DNA of 10,589 nucleotides, taken from positions 1-10,589 of the forward strand of contig JANXSI010000335.1 in assembly GCA_025352765.1 (NCBI GenBank). The letters run 5' to 3'. Shown piece by piece: positions 8,005 through 10,589 of the stretch (position 1 is the first letter of the stretch; each line of letters begins with the position of its first letter). The position numbers and the translations under genes were made by a program. The DNA comes from Devosia sp. (GTDB lineage Bacteria > Pseudomonadota > Alphaproteobacteria > Rhizobiales > Devosiaceae). The notes under the pieces were generated by a model, which worked only from the letters and a program-made list of their open reading frames with translations, ran no database searches and was not told where the DNA came from.

Positions 8005-8294
8005 GTCGCACCAATGCGCGAGAGGAATACGACCGCCACGTCGACAGGACTGCTGCCGATATTATTGAAGGTCGCCAGGAACTCCAGGTTTACACCTCGC
8101 GGTCCGGAAAAATCTGTTCTGATTGAGGGCTCGGCCACAGACAACACGGTACTCGGGGTTGGGATGCCGGCCGCTGTAAAAGTCGAAGACCACCAATCGG
8201 GATCGAGCTGCCAGGCGACCCTAAAGGAGGTTTGGACCGGAAAACCTCCTGTTTGCGAAAAATAGTACGGCCCCCACAAGTCGACCTTCGCCAT
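8001..8294 (-). CDS. Small hypothetical beta-rich protein, first gene of a two-gene unit
   Basis: The 97-residue product is not assigned to a named family. It begins MAKVDLWGPYYFSQTGG and ends with a strand-rich stretch (FLATFNNIGSSPVDVAVVFLSRIG). Aromatic residues are frequent early on (W7, Y10, Y11, F12, W28, W34, W35). The pattern, a 'GPYYFS' start and a late 'N-x-G-x-x-x-V' turn between strands, recalls small bacterial beta-sandwich hypothetical proteins, but that is impression only. The start ATG is preceded by GGGAG at 8303-8307 (8-nt spacing). The stop overlaps the next gene's start by four bases, so the two are expressed together and their products may act as partners. Confidence 0.65.
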   Translation of the reverse strand: MAKVDLWGPYYFSQTGGFPVQTSFRVAWQLDPDWWSSTFTAAGIPTPSTVLSVAEPSIRTDFSGPRGVNLEFLATFNNIGSSPVDVAVVFLSRIGAT

Positions 8295-8461
8295 TCCTGT
8301 TACTCCCGCTCTGGCCGAAGCCTAGAGCCTCCCAATCTCTTTGCCAATCGAGCGACAACTAGCGTCGGAAGCTTCGGAGCGGTTTGACGACCTCGGTTTC
8401 CGTCGCCTTACCAAGGCAAGCGGTGCGTTTGCCGGGGGGCAAACAGGCGCGGCGCGCTAAC
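8295..8461. other. Short spacer carrying tandem hairpins; no gene seen
   Basis: This 167-bp gap separates the DUF4258-like gene from the next minus-strand gene. No coding frame is evident. Its right half holds the hairpin cluster annotated separately. The left half (8308-8400) must carry any promoter for the two-gene unit, but no clear promoter boxes were found. Confidence 0.5.
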
Positions 8462-8473
8462 TCAAGCGCGCCG
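8405..8473 (-). terminator. Cluster of three hairpins at the end of the XRE/DUF4258 operon
   Basis: Three inverted repeats follow one another. The first is CGGCGCGC/GCGCGCCG (8450-8457 with 8466-8473, 8-nt loop), whose loop holds the stop codon of the DUF4258-like gene. The second is GTTTGCC/GGCAAAC (8427-8433 with 8438-8444, 4-nt loop). The third is GCCTT/AAGGC (8405-8409 with 8413-8417, 3-nt loop). All arms are perfect. No poly-T tract follows on the minus strand, so this is likely a Rho-assisted end or 3'-end protection structure rather than a classic intrinsic terminator. Confidence 0.5.
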
Positions 8474-8758
8474 TCTCCCGTGCAGGGTCGATTTTTCACT
8501 CCGGCGCGTAGGGTGGTAGCACGTCACTACCTTCCCATCGACCACCACGACTTTGCATCCACGCAGGTGCTCTAGTCGCTGTATCTCTTTCTTTCTGTTC
8601 GCGATTTCGCGATCCACGTCGCTGTTTGTCAGCAAGTACGCTTCGCTCGAAAATGGCGACGCCGCCGCGAGGACGAGCTCAACGTCGTCGCGCCGAAATC
8701 CGCGTTGTTTCATTCTGATCTCAGCATGTGCGGACAGTATCTGGTCATGGAGCATCAT
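8462..8758 (-). CDS. DUF4258-like small protein, candidate toxin
   Basis: The 98-residue product has the motif SAHAEIRMKQRGFRRDDVELVL (9-30), which matches the HA-x-x-RM-x-QRG-x-x-x-D-V signature of DUF4258-like proteins. It ends in VVVVDGKVVTCYHP (70-83), corresponding to the paired C-terminal strands of that fold. DUF4258 has been compared with RelE/BrnT-type RNase toxins, so a toxin role is plausible but unproven. The middle (50-66) is a charged helix. ATG at 8758 is chosen because GAGGA lies 4 nt upstream; a second ATG follows immediately. The gene starts 7 bp after the XRE gene, so the two form an operon in antitoxin-toxin order. The stop codon lies within a hairpin loop. Confidence 0.65.
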   Translation of the reverse strand: MMLHDQILSAHAEIRMKQRGFRRDDVELVLAAASPFSSEAYLLTNSDVDREIANRKKEIQRLEHLRGCKVVVVDGKVVTCYHPTRRSEKSTLHGRRRA

Positions 8759-8762
8759 TAGG

Positions 8763-8767
8763 TCCTC
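8763..8767 (-). promoter_or_regulatory. Ribosome binding site of the DUF4258-like gene, overlapping the XRE stop
   Basis: GAGGA on the minus strand overlaps the TGA stop (8768-8766) of the XRE gene and sits 4 nt before the ATG at 8758. This fixes the start and implies translational coupling of the two genes, as is common in toxin-antitoxin pairs. Confidence 0.7.
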
Positions 8768-9689
8768 ACAGCTCGCTCAGCCCGACGCCTTCGAATATTC
8801 GCCTCATTTCGGCGACCTGCGCTTCAAGCCGTTCTCGCTCCTCGGCGGGGACTCGAGCGATGAGCCAGGAAATCCTGGCCTCCTTCTTGTCCTCAGCCAG
8901 TAGTTCCTCGGGGATGTCGCGAATGGAAGCATAACCTTGACGCAACGCGTGTAGCGCCACTCCATCAGACCCCGCGATGTCATCGATCAACTCCTCGGCG
9001 ATGCGATAGCGCGGCATATCGCCATCGAGTTCGCCGAAGCCATCTGGGTCAAAGTCGACGTCCAGAGCGTTTAGATCTCGAGCTAGGTCTTCAAGGTACT
9101 CCGCAAAGGGATTTGTCTTTGCAGGATCGAAAGCTCGATTGGAGAAGTCCTCGGTCAACTTCGAAGCAAAGATGTCGCCCGTCTTTATCGATCGAGCCTC
9201 GTTATCGGCGCCCATCTCGATTGTGGAAGCCTCGTCAACGAAGGTGAGGTGGCCCTTCGCCAGCGAGAGCAGTTCGGATGTCGCGCTCTGAATGGCGTCG
9301 AGTTTCTTGCGTCGAGCCTCAAGGCTGCCAAGGGCCAACAACGTTGCGAAAAGCGGGGCCATCTGGACCTGGTCGGCCACTGATATTCCGTAGAGATACT
9401 CCACTGCCTGAAAAGCGAGCGCTGCGTCGGGAGCTACCAGCACCTTCAGCGGTCGATAGCCATATGCGCGAAGTGAGTCACCGGAATCGGTCGACGGTGC
9501 CTCGCCAAGTTCCGCTGGCTTAATCTTCAGGGCTCGCGCCAAACGCTCAATTGTTTTTGCGTTCGGCTTCCTGGTCGCTCCAGTTTCAATTCGGGCGATA
9601 GCTTTTTTGCTCGTCCCCGAGACGTGCGCGAGGTCGTCCTGAGAAAAGTTCTTAAGGTGACGCCATTGTTTGAGGGCTGTGTAGCTCAT
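8766..9689 (-). CDS. XRE-family helix-turn-helix protein, candidate antitoxin/regulator
   Basis: The 307-residue product has an N-terminal HTH_3 domain at about 5-62: LKNFSQDDLAHVSGTSKKAIARIETG gives helices 2 and 3 with the typical Q17, then a final helix TIERLARALKI (46-56) and the PAEL ending. Residues 70-307 match no family I can name. They begin YGYRPLKVLVAPDAALAFQAVEYLYG (76-101), continue with a helical segment and an acidic middle (209-224), and end in a charged helix (282-300). At 307 residues it is much longer than a simple antitoxin, so the C-terminal part may bind the partner protein or a ligand. ATG at 9689 has AGGAG 11 nt upstream (9701-9705). It probably represses its own promoter, as such proteins usually do. 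The toxin-antitoxin reading rests on gene order and spacing. Confidence 0.8.
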   Translation of the reverse strand: MSYTALKQWRHLKNFSQDDLAHVSGTSKKAIARIETGATRKPNAKTIERLARALKIKPAELGEAPSTDSGDSLRAYGYRPLKVLVAPDAALAFQAVEYLYGISVADQVQMAPLFATLLALGSLEARRKKLDAIQSATSELLSLAKGHLTFVDEASTIEMGADNEARSIKTGDIFASKLTEDFSNRAFDPAKTNPFAEYLEDLARDLNALDVDFDPDGFGELDGDMPRYRIAEELIDDIAGSDGVALHALRQGYASIRDIPEELLAEDKKEARISWLIARVPAEERERLEAQVAEMRRIFEGVGLSEL

Positions 9690-10187
9690 TTGCTGCGCTT
9701 CTCCTGGAATATGACCAGAGTTATGGCGTCATCTAACCCCGACATCTAGCCCTAGCTTGTGGTAAGGTACCCAGAAATTGGAGGCGTAAAGAACCAAGTT
9801 CAATTTTAGCGGTAGTCAATTTGGGGTCGTTTGTCGTGCGGAGATGCCTTTCGAAGCCTCGCGCACCCCTCGAACGGACAAAGCTGGAGTAACTCCCTCG
9901 ATTTCACGGATTTTTTCGAACCTGAGTGGACTCGCTCAAAGCCATTCAAAGTTCCCTCCGGTTTTAGGGGGACGTCAAACGAGCGTGAGTGCGTGAGCGT
10001 CAGTGAGGTCGGCAGGTCAAGACGCTTGTCCTGGGGTTGGAGGCAGGTTTGCCTTGGTTGCGGCGTCTAAGCTCGCGCCGATGAATGGTTTCTGAGGGTG
10101 ATGGTCACAGTTAGGTCGGGTCGGTATCGTTGAGGCGCGGTCTGCGGTTCGTGCTGAGCCGTTGGCCAACCCGAGGCGAGTGTTGTC
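9690..10187. other. Divergent intergenic region with possible operator; no gene seen
   Basis: About 498 bp lie between the divergent XRE gene (minus) and the Cds1-like gene (plus). A 79-codon open frame at 9831-10070 has no family features or good ribosome binding site and is not called. Possible operator-like elements close to the XRE start are ATGAC-N12-GTCAT (9711-9732) and CTAG-CC-CTAG (9746-9755). A weak hairpin, GTTCCCT with AGGGGGAC, lies at 9951-9973, and three GTGAG repeats lie at 9985-10007. No clean promoter pair was found for either gene. Confidence 0.5.
9711..9732. promoter_or_regulatory. Possible XRE operator (ATGAC-N12-GTCAT)
   Basis: An inverted repeat with perfect 5-bp arms lies 22-43 bp upstream of the XRE start codon, where autoregulatory operators of helix-turn-helix antitoxins are often found. 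The arms are short enough to arise by chance and no second copy was seen. Confidence 0.25.
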
Positions 10188-10589
10188 ATGACAAATGTGA
10201 AGCTGGACGCTGAGCGCCTCTGGGCCAAGCGCGCCATCGCGGCGCTCGAGGCCGAAGGTCGCCGCTCTGCGGACACCCATTTGATCTCGCTGCCAATCCC
10301 GGGCCTGCCAAACCAGAGTTTCTATTTCAAAGACGAATCCGCCCACCCGACTGGAAGCCTAAAACACCGGCTGGCCCGATCGTTGTTTCTCTACGGCATT
10401 TGCAACGGCAAGATCACCGAGGGGACGCAACTAACCGACGCCTCGTCGGGCTCGACGGCGGTGAGTGAGGCGTACTACGCGCGCCTGCTTGGCCTAGAGT
10501 TCACGGCTGTCTTGCCGAAGGCCACTAGTCGGCGGAAGGTCGAAGCGATCTCGCAGCAGGGTGGCCACTGTCATATTGTTGATGATGCC
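10188..10589 (+). CDS. Cds1-like PLP-dependent cysteine desulfhydrase / cysteine synthase family protein (5' part)
   Basis: The first 134 codons are present and run off the window edge in frame. The protein belongs to the fold-type II PLP enzymes related to cysteine synthase. The segment KDESAHPTGSLKHRLARSLF (48-67) contains the PLP lysine K59 in the SLKHR motif. DASSGSTAVSEAYYARLLGL (84-103) contains the phosphate/substrate-binding loop SSGST (86-90), in place of the SSGNTG of CysK/CysM. This pairing, together with GRRSADTHL (24-32) near the N-terminus, resembles Cds1 L-cysteine desulfhydrase of Mycobacterium, which converts cysteine to sulfide, pyruvate and ammonia. ATG at 10188 is chosen because the family's N-terminal motif follows at the right distance; a weak GAGG lies 11 nt upstream. 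It is divergent from the defence-like block and is probably the conserved flank. Confidence 0.85.
   Translation, partial: MTNVKLDAERLWAKRAIAALEAEGRRSADTHLISLPIPGLPNQSFYFKDESAHPTGSLKHRLARSLFLYGICNGKITEGTQLTDASSGSTAVSEAYYARLLGLEFTAVLPKATSRRKVEAISQQGGHCHIVDDA

Noticed and set aside
7690..8265. 191-codon open frame on the plus strand
   Set aside because: It lies antisense to two minus-strand genes that have a good ribosome binding site and an ATGA overlap. Its translation shows no recognisable family or fold pattern, and long antisense frames are common in high-GC DNA.
9915..9940. TTCGAACC stretch resembling a tRNA T-loop, considered as a possible tRNA remnant or attachment site
   Set aside because: No acceptor, D or anticodon stem could be built around it on either strand, and no duplicated copy was seen in the window.
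9831..10070. 79-codon plus-strand open frame in the divergent spacer
   Set aside because: No convincing ribosome binding site, no family resemblance and irregular composition; likely chance.
10017..10346. Minus-strand open frames overlapping the start of the Cds1-like gene
   Set aside because: They overlap the well-supported PLP enzyme gene in antisense and have no recognisable features.
1..10589. CRISPR array, rRNA, tRNA, transposase or terminal inverted repeats of an insertion sequence
   Set aside because: No regularly spaced direct repeats, no tRNA cloverleaf, no transposase or integrase motifs were found on either strand.

Overview
The window is bacterial accessory DNA. GC is moderately high, coding is dense, and there are GTG/TTG as well as ATG starts. 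The truncated gene at the right edge resembles Cds1-type PLP enzymes, which are found in actinobacteria and proteobacteria. My guess is an alphaproteobacterium or similar high-GC proteobacterium, but nothing in the sequence settles the taxon.

Layout, right to left. The right edge (10188 onward, + strand) carries the start of a Cds1/cysteine-synthase-like PLP enzyme, probably a housekeeping gene. A divergent spacer of about 500 bp (9690-10187) separates it from a block of six genes that all lie on the minus strand. In transcription order these are: (1) an XRE-type helix-turn-helix protein (9689-8766); (2) a small DUF4258-like protein whose ribosome binding site overlaps the stop of gene 1, so the pair looks like a toxin-antitoxin module; (3, 4) two small unrecognised beta-rich proteins with an ATGA overlap (8294-8001 and 8004-7768); (5) a very large 2152-residue protein with DUF4011, an SF1 helicase, a Vsr-like PD-(D/E)XK nuclease and DUF3320 (7420-962), the architecture of the Hhe (DUF4011-helicase-Vsr) anti-phage protein; (6) an AddB-like helicase/nuclease-family protein (949-119) starting 12 bp after the stop of gene 5, which looks broken or frame-disrupted near the left edge.

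The intergenic stretches hold structure: three hairpins in a row at 8405-8473, just after the DUF4258-like gene, and a nested hairpin plus a perfect 14-bp palindrome at 7666-7731, between the small-gene pair and the giant gene.

Taken together, this looks like a defence or mobile-gene island abutting a conserved metabolic gene. The most promising lead is the giant DUF4011-helicase-nuclease gene apparently co-transcribed with an AddB-like partner. Hhe is known, as I recall it, as a single-gene system, so an Hhe plus AddB-like (possibly plus AddA/UvrD-like) operon would be an extended version. The partner's reading frame fails near position 119, so the locus may instead be decaying.
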